Below, piece after piece: positions 56,675 through 63,795 of a stretch of 64,000 nucleotides of DNA. The translations under genes and the position numbers were made by a program. The stretch spans positions 39,369-103,368 of the forward strand of contig SVQW01000009.1 of the NCBI GenBank assembly GCA_015065085.1. Reading direction: 5' to 3'. How positions within the stretch are numbered: position 1 is the stretch's first letter; each line of letters opens with the position of its first letter. The notes beneath the pieces are model-generated. The model was not told the origin of the DNA and ran no database searches. It saw nothing but the letters and a program-made list of their open reading frames with translations. The DNA comes from Oscillospiraceae bacterium. Its GTDB lineage: Bacteria > Bacillota > Clostridia > Oscillospirales > SIG627.

Positions 56675-57949
56675 TTAAGAAAGTTTAATTTTCCCTTGCA
56701 GGCTTGTAAACGCTTCTTGCTTAATCTGTGTTGTCAAATCAGTATAAACATCAAGTGTTGTGTCTATGCTACTATGCCCCATAATCTCCTGTATAACTTT
56801 TAAATTTACTTTGTTGCTTTCGTTCTCGCACATTCTCGAACAAAAAGTATGCCGTAGATTATGTACTGTAAAATGGGGTAATAATACAGGGCTTCTGTTT
56901 TCAGCTTCTGCCTTTGCTGTTTCCTCAGCGTTGTAATCTCTGCATATCCGCTCTATACCTCTGTTTATACAATGGGGATTATATACAGTATCAAAACGAT
57001 TTTTAAAAATAAACCCGCTATATCCGTCTATTACTGTTTGATTAAATCCCTCTGCCTGTTGGTACTCATATTCTTTTAACAGTACCTTTTTAACCTCGTC
57101 AAACATCGGTATAACACGCATACCCGCCATTGTTTTTGGTGTTGTTATGTGAAATTCGCATTTTCCGTTATCTTGCGGGCGGTATATCAAATTATGATTT
57201 ATGGATATTAGATTGTTTTCAAAGTCGCAATCTTCCCACCGCAAACCGATAATTTCTCCAACTCTGCACCCTGTACCGAGAAACAAAGTAAATAGCGGTA
57301 TCCAATGACAATATGTTATTGACTTTGATAGATAGTCGATAAACACGCCTTGTTGCTCCGCTGTTAATGCTAACCGCTTCGGCTTGCTCCAATCCCGCCT
57401 TGCTTTTATTTCTGCCATAACTCCGTCTGTTGGATTTTTCCTTATCAAATCATCACGAACAGCAACCGCAAAAATGGGGTGTAAAATGGTATGTACAACT
57501 TCCATACTGTTTGGCTTAAATCCCTGTTCATCTATTAAGGAATTATACAACCGCCGTATATCGCTGTATTTGATGTTAGAGAGCTTTTTCTGCCCTAATA
57601 CACCGCTAACATACTTGTTATACATATACTTGTAATTTGTCCTTGTGGATTGTTTTAGCGGTCTTTCCTGTATGTACTCTGCAAAGAAATCGTCAAGACT
57701 TGTTTTTCGTGCTGATATGGTGTCTATCTCGTCTTGCTTATCTCTAACAATAACGCTTTCCAATTCTCGCAAAGACAGCGTTTCCTGTTTGCCGTATGGG
57801 GTGCTGTCCTCTGGCTTTAATCTCCACGCATAAACACTTTGCGATACTCCTTTTGTGTCGGTGTATCTGTATTCATACATTCCGTTTGCACGCTGATATT
57901 CGCCCTTGTAAAGTACCCTGTTTCTTTTATCTTTTCTGTTATGTGCCAT
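56675..57949 (-). CDS. int: Tyrosine-type site-specific integrase (Tn916 Int family)
   Basis: 424 residues from ATG 57949 with AAAGGAG upstream (an ATG 69 bases earlier has no site). The N-terminal domain (KGEYQRANGMYEYRYTDTKG) is of the Tn916/lambda-Int DNA-binding type. A core-binding domain (~85-165) follows, then the catalytic domain: Arg in GTGCRVGEIIGLRWED, Lys region after NLISINH, HNLRHTFCSRM with H-x-x-R, GHSSIDTTLDVYTDLT with the second His and the nucleophile Tyr. It integrates and excises the element. It is transcribed toward the chromosomal junction. Confidence 0.95.
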   Translation of the reverse strand: MAHNRKDKRNRVLYKGEYQRANGMYEYRYTDTKGVSQSVYAWRLKPEDSTPYGKQETLSLRELESVIVRDKQDEIDTISARKTSLDDFFAEYIQERPLKQSTRTNYKYMYNKYVSGVLGQKKLSNIKYSDIRRLYNSLIDEQGFKPNSMEVVHTILHPIFAVAVRDDLIRKNPTDGVMAEIKARRDWSKPKRLALTAEQQGVFIDYLSKSITYCHWIPLFTLFLGTGCRVGEIIGLRWEDCDFENNLISINHNLIYRPQDNGKCEFHITTPKTMAGMRVIPMFDEVKKVLLKEYEYQQAEGFNQTVIDGYSGFIFKNRFDTVYNPHCINRGIERICRDYNAEETAKAEAENRSPVLLPHFTVHNLRHTFCSRMCENESNKVNLKVIQEIMGHSSIDTTLDVYTDLTTQIKQEAFTSLQGKIKLS

Positions 57950-58056
57950 ACTGCTCCTTTCTGTCTGTGGCACACGATATAGTATTGATATTATACCATA
58001 CCGCATACCAACTGACAATATAAATTTACCAAATTATTTACCGGTGTTATCGTGTT

Positions 58057-58078
58057 TTTCTTGAATGTACACATTCAA
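58057..58078. repeat. 22-base repeat, copy 1
   Basis: TTTCTTGAATGTACACATTCAA, a near-palindrome around GTAC. A 20/22 match occurs at 63086-63107. It lies upstream of the integrase gene. The function is unknown; candidates are a regulator or recombinase site. Confidence 0.45.
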
Positions 58079-58276
58079 AATCACACTAAAACACTATTGA
58101 AAATCCCGTTGTTATGGGTGTTTTATAATGTATTGTTATTATATCCAATATGTATAACTCCTTGTGTTGCAACAATGATGTATCAAAAATACAGATGTTG
58201 ACAACCGCCTTTTTATGCAAGAAAAATATATGCCTATGGGAGAAAAAGCCCATAACAATCGCTATTTATAAAGCTT

Positions 58277-58534
58277 CTATCCTTGTTTGCGAATTATATC
58301 CCACCTTACATTTGTTTCTCTACCTACATAATGCTCACTTTTCCACCGTTCCAAATCTTTTGGTTTGTCGGGGGAATTGCAGGTAATATCAATATAAAGC
58401 ATAGCCAACATAGGCATATCGTACATATCCCACCAACATAAAAAATCATTTGCAAAATCTATTGTGTAGCGTTTAAGGTTTGGATAAATCTTTTTTAAAT
58501 TCTTTTCCCGCTCGTCAACAGTCAAGTTTAACAT
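58277..58534 (-). CDS. Small hypothetical protein of the element
   Basis: 85 residues, mixed charged and aromatic (FANDFLCWWDMYDMPMLAML), with no family I recognise. GAGAGGGG directly precedes the ATG. It follows the HNH-like gene by 22 bases in the same direction, so both probably share a message. Confidence 0.6.
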   Translation of the reverse strand: MLNLTVDEREKNLKKIYPNLKRYTIDFANDFLCWWDMYDMPMLAMLYIDITCNSPDKPKDLERWKSEHYVGRETNVRWDIIRKQG

Positions 58535-58556
58535 ACCCCTCTCAACTCCTGTTATA

Positions 58557-59378
58557 TTAAGATAGACGATTAAAAACTTGAAAATCCGCCTCGTTCATTT
58601 TTGATAATATTTCCTGTGCGTGCATAGAATGATTGATATTTTCGCACCAACAAGGATTATTATTTTTAATCCAATTACCGCCGTTTTTCAATGGCAAAGC
58701 CCACTCATATTTTTGTGATATGATATACTGCAAACAATCTACAAAACTTTCTGTACTCTCACAAATAAAGTGCATTGCACAAACCCCCGCTGTGTCTGTA
58801 ATGCTTTCATTAAACAGCTTTCCTATACTGTTGTTTATATCATCAGCAGAAACAGCCCACAATAGCTGTACCCTATACTTATCATTACAAAAAGATACAT
58901 TTAGATATGCGGGCATTTTAACCCTTGCTATAATTGTACCCTTTGTTGAATTTAGCGTTTTATCCATAAGAGATAAATTGTATTCTGTGTTGTTTCGTAC
59001 ATTGTTGTCGGCGTGGTCTATTGACAGATTATTAAACGCCTTGTACTCGTGGTATTTTTGCATATCACTAATAAATGTTTTACTATGCACCCGCTCCGAA
59101 TAACAGGCAAAGGCTAAATCGTGCAACGCTATATTGACATCTGCCCCGTTGTGCCATACTTTAAATTTCAAACGCCCATTATCACGATATGGTTTTAACT
59201 TATCCATTTTAAGAATTGTTAATAGAGTTTCGTTATAAGTTAAATAATCCTTAACACCGTCTAATTTCAGCGTGTATATAATCTTATCATTGCATACCTC
59301 TATAATTCTTGTTGCATTATCCATTGAATTAGTTTTTCTTGTCATTACTTGCCCTAATTCATTTCTTATCAAGCTCAT
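58557..59378 (-). CDS. HNH-like protein of the mobile element
   Basis: 273 residues. The central region has LSIDHADNNVRNNTEYNLS followed by LMDKTLNSTKG, which matches the second half of phage-type HNH endonucleases (D-H...N...N-L). The flanking regions show no clear zinc ligands. A WCENINHS segment lies near the C-terminus. A homing or packaging endonuclease relative is possible, but activity is doubtful until the first metal-binding His is shown. It is very AT-rich. Confidence 0.6.
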   Translation of the reverse strand: MSLIRNELGQVMTRKTNSMDNATRIIEVCNDKIIYTLKLDGVKDYLTYNETLLTILKMDKLKPYRDNGRLKFKVWHNGADVNIALHDLAFACYSERVHSKTFISDMQKYHEYKAFNNLSIDHADNNVRNNTEYNLSLMDKTLNSTKGTIIARVKMPAYLNVSFCNDKYRVQLLWAVSADDINNSIGKLFNESITDTAGVCAMHFICESTESFVDCLQYIISQKYEWALPLKNGGNWIKNNNPCWCENINHSMHAQEILSKMNEADFQVFNRLS

Positions 59379-59789
59379 ACACTCACTCCTTATAAAATTT
59401 TGTCGGCGGGACTTTGGTTATTTAAAGCATCTATTTAGTTTTTGACTCCAATCATTTAATTACTATATAACATTTTATATAAATAATCATTCGTACAAAT
59501 TCCTGTGTACTGTTGCTGTTATTAACACTCGCATTTAATAGCTTAATTTGTATTACTGACAGGCTCAAACAGACTATTAAGATTTGTACTCATTTATATT
59601 TAATAAAAATGTTTTCCTGTTGGATAAAACAGTATTTATCTATCAACTATATCAAATATATTATTTATTATTTTTACTTGTATATAGTATTTTATTATAC
59701 AATGATTGGAGTTATTTTTGCTTTTAAGCCTCCCGCTCTAATCCGTTGTTACACAATGCTTTACAAAAATTTTTAGAACCTTAAAAGTT
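59379..59789. other. AT-rich gap framed by imperfect inverted repeats
   Basis: No convincing gene. GCGGGA...ACTCCAATCATT at 59406-59456 recurs inverted as AATGATTGGAGT...TCCCGC at 59701-59736; the 12-base core is perfect. The ~330-bp framed segment is extremely AT-rich and may hold promoters for the HNH-like gene, but I cannot choose one. A weak hairpin (TAGAAC/GTTCTA, 59774-59792) at the right end could terminate the zinc-ribbon gene. Confidence 0.5.
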
Positions 59790-59990
59790 CTAAATTGTAC
59801 TAAAAGTTCTATGCTCATTGGATAACGATACAAAGATTTTATCTGCACAATTTCTGCATAAATCGATTTGTAACACTTCGCCGTCATAACTGCTACCATA
59901 ATTGGCTTTTAGCGTCAACTCAGACATTACTAAATCAGGCTTTCCGCATATTGCACATTTGCATATAAAACCGCAGTTTGATTGTTTCAT
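59790..59990 (-). CDS. Small zinc-ribbon-like protein
   Basis: 66 residues with CAICGKPD near the start and CRNCADK near the end, two CxxC knuckles ~32 residues apart, as in small treble-clef or zinc-ribbon proteins. A third pair is suggested by CGFICK. AAGAGG precedes the ATG at a good spacing. The function is unknown; such proteins in mobile elements are often phage-type regulators. Confidence 0.65.
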   Translation of the reverse strand: MKQSNCGFICKCAICGKPDLVMSELTLKANYGSSYDGEVLQIDLCRNCADKIFVSLSNEHRTFSTI

Positions 59991-60292
59991 TCTTTACACC
60001 TCTTTTCTTACTGTATTACAGGATAAAATAAAAAAGCCGTACATCACAAGATAGAAAAATCTACTTTGTGAAGCACGACTTACTTACAGCATTAGCCTTT
60101 TGGCGTTCTTACAAACCTTATATTCTGTTGTTATGTGTTAATTATACCACACCGAAAAAATGAAGTCAATGTTTTCTCAAAAGTTGTACTAATATTTTTT
60201 GAATATAGACACTTCAATTTATAATCCCAAAGGGTGTACCCTGTATGCTGTGGCGTTTCGTATATATAGTAAATGGTGGTCGGGTATATCTT
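59991..60292. other. Gap with an imperfect hairpin terminator
   Basis: Around 60033-60085 an imperfect long stem (AAGCCGTACATCACAA against TTGTGAAGCACGACTT, with G-U pairs) is followed on the minus strand by a T-run and probably terminates the ribbon-helix-helix gene. AGGGTGTACCCTGTA at 60231-60245 resembles a hairpin at 62019-62035. Otherwise I see nothing. Confidence 0.5.
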
Positions 60293-60478
60293 TTATTTAT
60301 TCAGTAACAAATCAATAGCCCTGTTAATAAATGCGTTCAAGCTCTCGCCGTTTGCCTTTGCTTTCTCTTGGATAAGCTCTTTTTTACCCTTTGCTACCAT
60401 AAGACTAATTCTGTCATACGCCTGTTTGTTAAATTCGTTGTTGTATTTAATTGCGTTTGTTTTGTCTTTGTATGCCAT
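60293..60478 (-). CDS. Ribbon-helix-helix DNA-binding protein
   Basis: 61 residues from ATG 60478, preceded by GGGGGTG at a 5-base spacing. It has a short strand near residues 10-18 and two helices with the pattern AKANGESLNAFINRAIDLLL, the Arc/MetJ-type ribbon-helix-helix end. Its likely operators are the three ACATT-N4-AATGT palindromes in the divergent promoter region (60648-60729). Without a partner toxin gene it looks like a copy or transfer regulator rather than an antitoxin. Confidence 0.75.
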   Translation of the reverse strand: MAYKDKTNAIKYNNEFNKQAYDRISLMVAKGKKELIQEKAKANGESLNAFINRAIDLLLNK

Positions 60479-60631
60479 AACAGCACCCCCAATAAATATT
60501 TTAACTTGTATATGGGAGATGAAGCGACTTATACATATAGACACATCATCAGCCGACAAAATACCAAAACTACCCCCGCTATGCGTGGGCTGTGTCAAGC
60601 AATTTGTTTGCACCTTTCCCATCGTAACTAT

Positions 60632-60660
60632 ATTATATCACAACGCAGTACATTACGCAA
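60632..60660 (-). promoter_or_regulatory. Leftward promoter of the ribbon-helix-helix gene
   Basis: Minus-strand TTGCGT (60655-60660), a 17-base spacer and TATAAT (60632-60637) with an extended -10 TG. The -35 box lies inside operator-like palindrome 1. The predicted leader to ATG 60478 is ~145 bases, which I cannot otherwise explain. Confidence 0.65.
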
Positions 60661-60729
60661 TGTACTTTTTGCACAAAAAGAAATTAAAAACATTGTGCAA
60701 TGTGCCTATTGACGAACATTACACAATGT
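60648..60729. promoter_or_regulatory. Three operator-like palindromes ACATT-N4-AATGT
   Basis: Copies at 60648-60665 (GTACATT-ACGC-AATGTAC), 60690-60703 (ACATT-GTGC-AATGT) and 60716-60729 (ACATT-ACAC-AATGT). Copy 1 overlaps the -35 box of the leftward promoter, copy 3 fills the spacer of the rightward promoter and copy 2 is between. This arrangement fits one repressor controlling both genes. Confidence 0.75.
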
Positions 60730-60737
60730 GCTATACT
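60709..60737 (+). promoter_or_regulatory. Rightward promoter of the small coiled-coil gene
   Basis: TTGACG (60709-60714), a 17-base spacer and TATACT (60732-60737) with an extended -10 TG. The spacer is occupied by operator-like palindrome 3. Confidence 0.75.
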
Positions 60738-60798
60738 ATAATCACAGCAAGGGCAACAGCCCGCACGCTGAATAAAAGAATTAAAGGGGGATAACGAA

Positions 60799-61077
60799 AT
60801 GTTATCAGTAAAAGAAATGGAAATGAAAATTGCAAAGTTGCAAGAATGGGAAGCACTTGCAGAAGAAGCCAAAGCAGAAGCGGAAGCATTAAAAGATGAA
60901 ATCAAAGCCGAAATGCTTTCACAGGACACAGAAGAAATGGAAGCGGGCAGATTTATTTGCCGTTGGACTTCGGTATTATCAAACCGCTTTGACACTACAT
61001 CATTTAAAAAAGAACACGCAGAAATGTACAAACAGTACACAAAGCAAACATCAAGCCGTAGATTTAGTATTGCATAA
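60799..61077 (+). CDS. Small coiled-coil protein of the element
   Basis: 92 residues. Residues ~5-45 are an Ala/Glu/Lys-rich coiled coil (KIAKLQEWEALAEEAKAEAE), followed by a short beta-like part (AGRFICRWTSVLSNRFDTTS) and a basic end SSRRFSIA. The coil-plus-FDT-x-FKKEH layout is common in small phage/conjugative-element proteins, but I know no function. AAAGGGGG precedes the ATG; its promoter is under the predicted ribbon-helix-helix control. Confidence 0.72.
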   Translation: MLSVKEMEMKIAKLQEWEALAEEAKAEAEALKDEIKAEMLSQDTEEMEAGRFICRWTSVLSNRFDTTSFKKEHAEMYKQYTKQTSSRRFSIA

Positions 61078-61144
61078 GAAAAGCCCCTTGCAAAAGCCAC
61101 CGACCAAAGCGACACAGCAAAGGACTTAACACCCACAACCACAA

Positions 61145-61178
61145 GGAGCGGGTACATATATTATATCGTATCCGCTCC
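61145..61178. repeat. Hairpin between the coiled-coil and SprT-like genes
   Basis: GGAGCGG (61145-61151) and CCGCTCC (61172-61178), extended by GTAC/GTAT after a bulge, around an AT-rich loop. No T-run follows, so an mRNA structure or weak terminator is possible. Confidence 0.4.
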
Positions 61179-61223
61179 ATAAAATCAATATTAAAATATG
61201 AGAATTAAAGGAGCGTTTACATT

Positions 61224-61880
61224 ATGAAACAGATTGACAAAATGAGTAGATTAACAGGAGAGCTTGAAAAAGCATTTAGACTTATCAATGATGAAATATT
61301 TGATAATGAATTACCCACACCAATTATAACAGTTATACCTACACCGAGAGCATACGCCCACTATGTACCTTTTGACATTTGGGACACAAAGGACAGCAAG
61401 AAAAGAGAGATAAACATAGCAAGCGGAACACTTGACAGACCGCTTGAAAATATCATTGCTTCACTTGTACACGAAATGGTACATATGTACAATGACATTG
61501 TTTTAAACATAGCCGACACATCAAGGGGCGGTACATATCACAACAAGCATTTTGCAAAGCAAGCGGAACAAAGAGGATTGATTGTTACACGCACAGACAA
61601 ATACGGATATGCACACACAGCCCCCGCAGACAGCTTACTTGAATGGGTACTTGAACATACCGAATTAAGAGAGGTTGAAATGTGCAGAGCAAATCCAACA
61701 TTTACAGCTATTGGAATTGGCACACACGCAAGCAACGGCGGGGAGCTTAAACCAATAGGCGTAACACCGAACAACCACCACAGAAAATATTCTTGCCCTT
61801 GTTGTGGTAACAGCGTAAGAGCAACAAAACAGGTCAATGTTATATGCGGTGATTGTATGCAAAGAATGATAGAGGGGTGA
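61224..61880 (+). CDS. SprT-like zinc metalloprotease-domain protein
   Basis: 218 residues. The SprT-like domain begins LEKAFRLINDEIFDNELPTP, contains the HExxH site at 83-87 (IIASLVHEMVHMYND) and a third ligand in GTYHNKHFAKQA. A C-terminal zinc ribbon has CPCCGNS and CGDCMQRM. Family members include DNA-protein-crosslink proteases; many phage and conjugative elements carry this stand-alone form, whose substrate is unknown. AAAGGAG lies ~9 bases upstream of the ATG. Confidence 0.88.
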   Translation: MKQIDKMSRLTGELEKAFRLINDEIFDNELPTPIITVIPTPRAYAHYVPFDIWDTKDSKKREINIASGTLDRPLENIIASLVHEMVHMYNDIVLNIADTSRGGTYHNKHFAKQAEQRGLIVTRTDKYGYAHTAPADSLLEWVLEHTELREVEMCRANPTFTAIGIGTHASNGGELKPIGVTPNNHHRKYSCPCCGNSVRATKQVNVICGDCMQRMIEG

Positions 61881-61885
61881 ACAAG

Positions 61886-61978
61886 ATGGGCGGTTTAATA
61901 TGTTGTATAATCGTTGTATGTGCTTCCGCTTTAAATCCTTTACTTGGATTGTTTGTAGCGTGGTTACTGTTTAAATAA
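61886..61978 (+). CDS. 30-residue hydrophobic peptide
   Basis: MGGLICCIIVVCASALNPLL followed by a further hydrophobic stretch ending LLFK: one predicted membrane span over almost the whole length. GAGGGG lies 8 bases upstream, within the end of the SprT-like gene. The good binding site and tight spacing favour a real small membrane protein, but the length makes this uncertain. Confidence 0.5.
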   Translation: MGGLICCIIVVCASALNPLLGLFVAWLLFK

Positions 61979-61985
61979 TAGATAT

Positions 61986-62035
61986 GCGGGGAGCAATCCC
62001 CGCTACTATCTAATAAAACAGGGTACACCCTGTAT
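61986..62035 (+). terminator. Two hairpins after the SprT-like gene block
   Basis: GCGGGG/CCCCGC (61986-62003, 6-nt loop) and ACAGGGT/ACCCTGT (62019-62035). The T-runs are weak. The second resembles AGGGTGTACCCTGTA at 60231-60245 and lies upstream of the resolvase gene. Confidence 0.45.
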
Positions 62036-62142
62036 TTACATTTTGAATAACCTACAAAGCTGTAAAAACAAAGTTGTTTTTCAACCGCTTTTACAAAATG
62101 TAAAGCATATCATAACTTGAATTTTACAAAGGGGACTATATT

Positions 62143-62703
62143 ATGAACATTGCTTATATAAGAGTTTCAACCATAGAGCAGAACGAACAGCGACAAATCG
62201 AGGCTATGCAAATATACAATATTGAAAAGTGGTTTACAGAAAAGGTATCAGCCAAAGACACAAACAGACCAAAACTGCAAGAGCTTTTAGAATTTGCAAG
62301 AGAGGGGGACACAATACACATACACGATTTTTCAAGACTTGCCCGCTCTACAAGGGACTTGCTCGACATAGTAGAACAGCTTAACGCAAAAGGCGTACAC
62401 CTTATAAGCAACAAGGAAAACATAGATACATCAACACCGACAGGAAAATTGATGTTGACTATGATAGGAGCTATAAACGAATTTGAGCGTGTAAACCTAT
62501 TGGAGCGACAAAGAGAGGGTATTGCAATAGCAAAGCGGAGCGGAAAGTATAAAGGCGGTAAATGTAAAACTGTTGGCAACTTTGCCGAATGTTACGCCCG
62601 CTATATATCAAGGGAAATCACAAAATCAGCTCTTGCCTGTGAGCTTGGCATAAGCAGACCGACACTTGACAAACTTATAAAAGAATTTGAGGAAAAGAGG
62701 TAA
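62143..62703 (+). CDS. Serine recombinase of the resolvase/invertase family
   Basis: 186 residues, the length of Tn3-type resolvases. The catalytic Ser is in YIRVSTIEQNEQRQIEA, the active-site Arg in IHDFSRLARSTRDLLD, and ARG region GKLMLTMIGAINEFERVNLL forms the E helix. The C-terminal helix-turn-helix (~140-186, TKSALACELGISRPTLDKLI) binds DNA. It may resolve or invert segments of the element, or act as a regulator. AAAGGGG precedes the ATG. Its cognate site is not identified. Confidence 0.9.
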   Translation: MNIAYIRVSTIEQNEQRQIEAMQIYNIEKWFTEKVSAKDTNRPKLQELLEFAREGDTIHIHDFSRLARSTRDLLDIVEQLNAKGVHLISNKENIDTSTPTGKLMLTMIGAINEFERVNLLERQREGIAIAKRSGKYKGGKCKTVGNFAECYARYISREITKSALACELGISRPTLDKLIKEFEEKR

Positions 62704-62708
62704 TCAAA

Positions 62709-63047
62709 ATGGATATGCTGAATATAACTGAATTTAAAGACTATATAACAGAGAAAAGACCGAAAGAAATAATCTACAATGACGAAAACAACAGCGACTA
62801 TATGCAAGGCACAGAACGGCGGTGTTATTCAATCGCACAGCCATTACATATGTGCTTAACCTTTAATGATATACTTATAGCAACTAATCCAAACATTGTA
62901 CAGCTTCAATCCAAAAGCGGTAAAATGAGATTTAACCATATACACAGGGTAAGTATTGATACAAGCTGTTGTCTGCTTGGTGATGTTGTTACATTGTACT
63001 GTAACGCAGACGAAAAGACAAAGGCTTATACATTGGTTATAAGATAG
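62709..63047 (+). CDS. Hypothetical protein of the element
   Basis: 112 residues, mixed alpha/beta, with NENNSDYMQGTERRCYSIAQ-like polar start region, a predicted beta-rich middle (LHMCLTFNDILIATNPNIVQ) and end (DVVTLYCNADEKTKAYTLVI). No family is recognised. AGAGG lies upstream, 5 bases after the resolvase stop, so they are co-transcribed. A terminator follows directly. Confidence 0.65.
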   Translation: MDMLNITEFKDYITEKRPKEIIYNDENNSDYMQGTERRCYSIAQPLHMCLTFNDILIATNPNIVQLQSKSGKMRFNHIHRVSIDTSCCLLGDVVTLYCNADEKTKAYTLVIR

Positions 63048-63051
63048 AAAT

Positions 63052-63072
63052 AGCGGGGCATAAAACCCCGCT
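63052..63072 (+). terminator. Terminator after the resolvase operon
   Basis: AGCGGGG and CCCCGCT form a 7-bp GC-rich stem with a 7-nt loop, followed by TTACTTTT, directly past the stop codon of the hypothetical gene. Confidence 0.8.
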
Positions 63073-63085
63073 TTACTTTTAACTA

Positions 63086-63107
63086 TTTCTTGGATGTACA
63101 CTTTCAA
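63086..63107. repeat. 22-base repeat, copy 2
   Basis: TTTCTTGGATGTACACTTTCAA, matching copy 1 (58057-58078) at 20 of 22 positions. It lies between the resolvase-operon terminator and the end of the lipoprotein gene. Confidence 0.45.
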
Positions 63108-63299
63108 TTATTTTCCTATGTTCTTGTATTGCTCGTATGGGTCATAGTCGCTATGCCCGCTCCCTTTACATATAGGGCAAGTCTTTTTTTGATAGTACCC
63201 GCTACCATTACACGCCCCGCATTTATCATTACCGCCACAGGCTGTTAAAAGGGATATACACATAACTAACAACAGCATTATACTTATAATCGTTTTCAT
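63108..63299 (-). CDS. Small lipoprotein with CxxCxGxG motifs
   Basis: 63 residues. The signal peptide ends in an LLTAC lipobox at ~21, leaving a ~42-residue mature part with CGACNGSGYY and CPICKGSGHS, two DnaJ-type CxxCxGxG zinc motifs. It should be membrane-anchored outside the cell. GGGGTAAATT precedes the ATG. An exported zinc-finger lipoprotein on a mobile element is unusual; surface exclusion is one guess, without direct support. Confidence 0.75.
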   Translation of the reverse strand: MKTIISIMLLLVMCISLLTACGGNDKCGACNGSGYYQKKTCPICKGSGHSDYDPYEQYKNIGK

Positions 63300-63313
63300 A
63301 ATTTACCCCCGTT

Positions 63314-63658
63314 TTAAAACATTTTTTTAATCAATAGCTTATATCGTTTTTCGTCTATTTCTATTAGACTTTTACCGCCTTTGTGATATTCAAGAGCAAT
63401 AGTATAAATGCCTTTTCTCTTGGCTGTAACGCCCGCAAGCAATCCAACCGGACCCAATAGGAAAGTACCAACGGCAGCCCTACCTACTGCACTTGTAGCA
63501 CTTTTTCTGCTTTCTTCGTCTATAATATCATAGCTTTTAATAGTGCTTTTATCCAATGGCATATTATTAGCTGTACCAATTATTGACAGATTATCAAAGG
63601 CACAAAATATTTCCCCGCCCTCGTAATCTCCCGCAATAACTTTGTTTTTCGCTCCCAT
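63314..63658 (-). CDS. Hypothetical protein with a glycine-zipper segment
   Basis: 114 residues from ATG 63658, with GGGGGAAA upstream; a far longer frame to 63889 lacks support. A beta-rich start (VIAGDYEGGEIFCAFDN) leads to SATSAVGRAAVGTFLLGPVG, a Gly/Ala-rich hydrophobic hairpin as in glycine-zipper or bPH-adjacent proteins, then IYTIALEYHKGGKSLIEI. No function is known. It is divergent from the XRE regulator and has its own promoter. Confidence 0.65.
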   Translation of the reverse strand: MGAKNKVIAGDYEGGEIFCAFDNLSIIGTANNMPLDKSTIKSYDIIDEESRKSATSAVGRAAVGTFLLGPVGLLAGVTAKRKGIYTIALEYHKGGKSLIEIDEKRYKLLIKKMF

Positions 63659-63691
63659 AGTTGCATTTCCCCCATATATACAGATATGTAT

Positions 63692-63720
63692 ATTATAGCA
63701 TACAAAATGCAAAAAGTCAA
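63692..63720 (-). promoter_or_regulatory. Promoter of the glycine-zipper gene
   Basis: Minus-strand TTGACT (63715-63720), a 17-base spacer and TATAAT (63692-63697) with an extended -10 TG, ~34 bases before the ATG. Confidence 0.78.
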
Positions 63721-63795
63721 TATATCGTTGACTATAATCTATGAAACATAAACCGCTTTTGGTATATAATAATATAATAAAAAGGCGGTGATTAA

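Noticed and set aside
59513..59776. An 87-residue plus-strand frame rich in Ile, Tyr and Lys
   Set aside because: Composition follows the extreme AT content; no ribosome binding site, and it lies inside the inverted-repeat-framed gap.
60293..60478. Toxin-antitoxin pair around the ribbon-helix-helix gene
   Set aside because: No adjacent gene in the same direction looks like a RelE, Doc, HicA or PIN-type toxin; the divergent partner is a coiled-coil protein.
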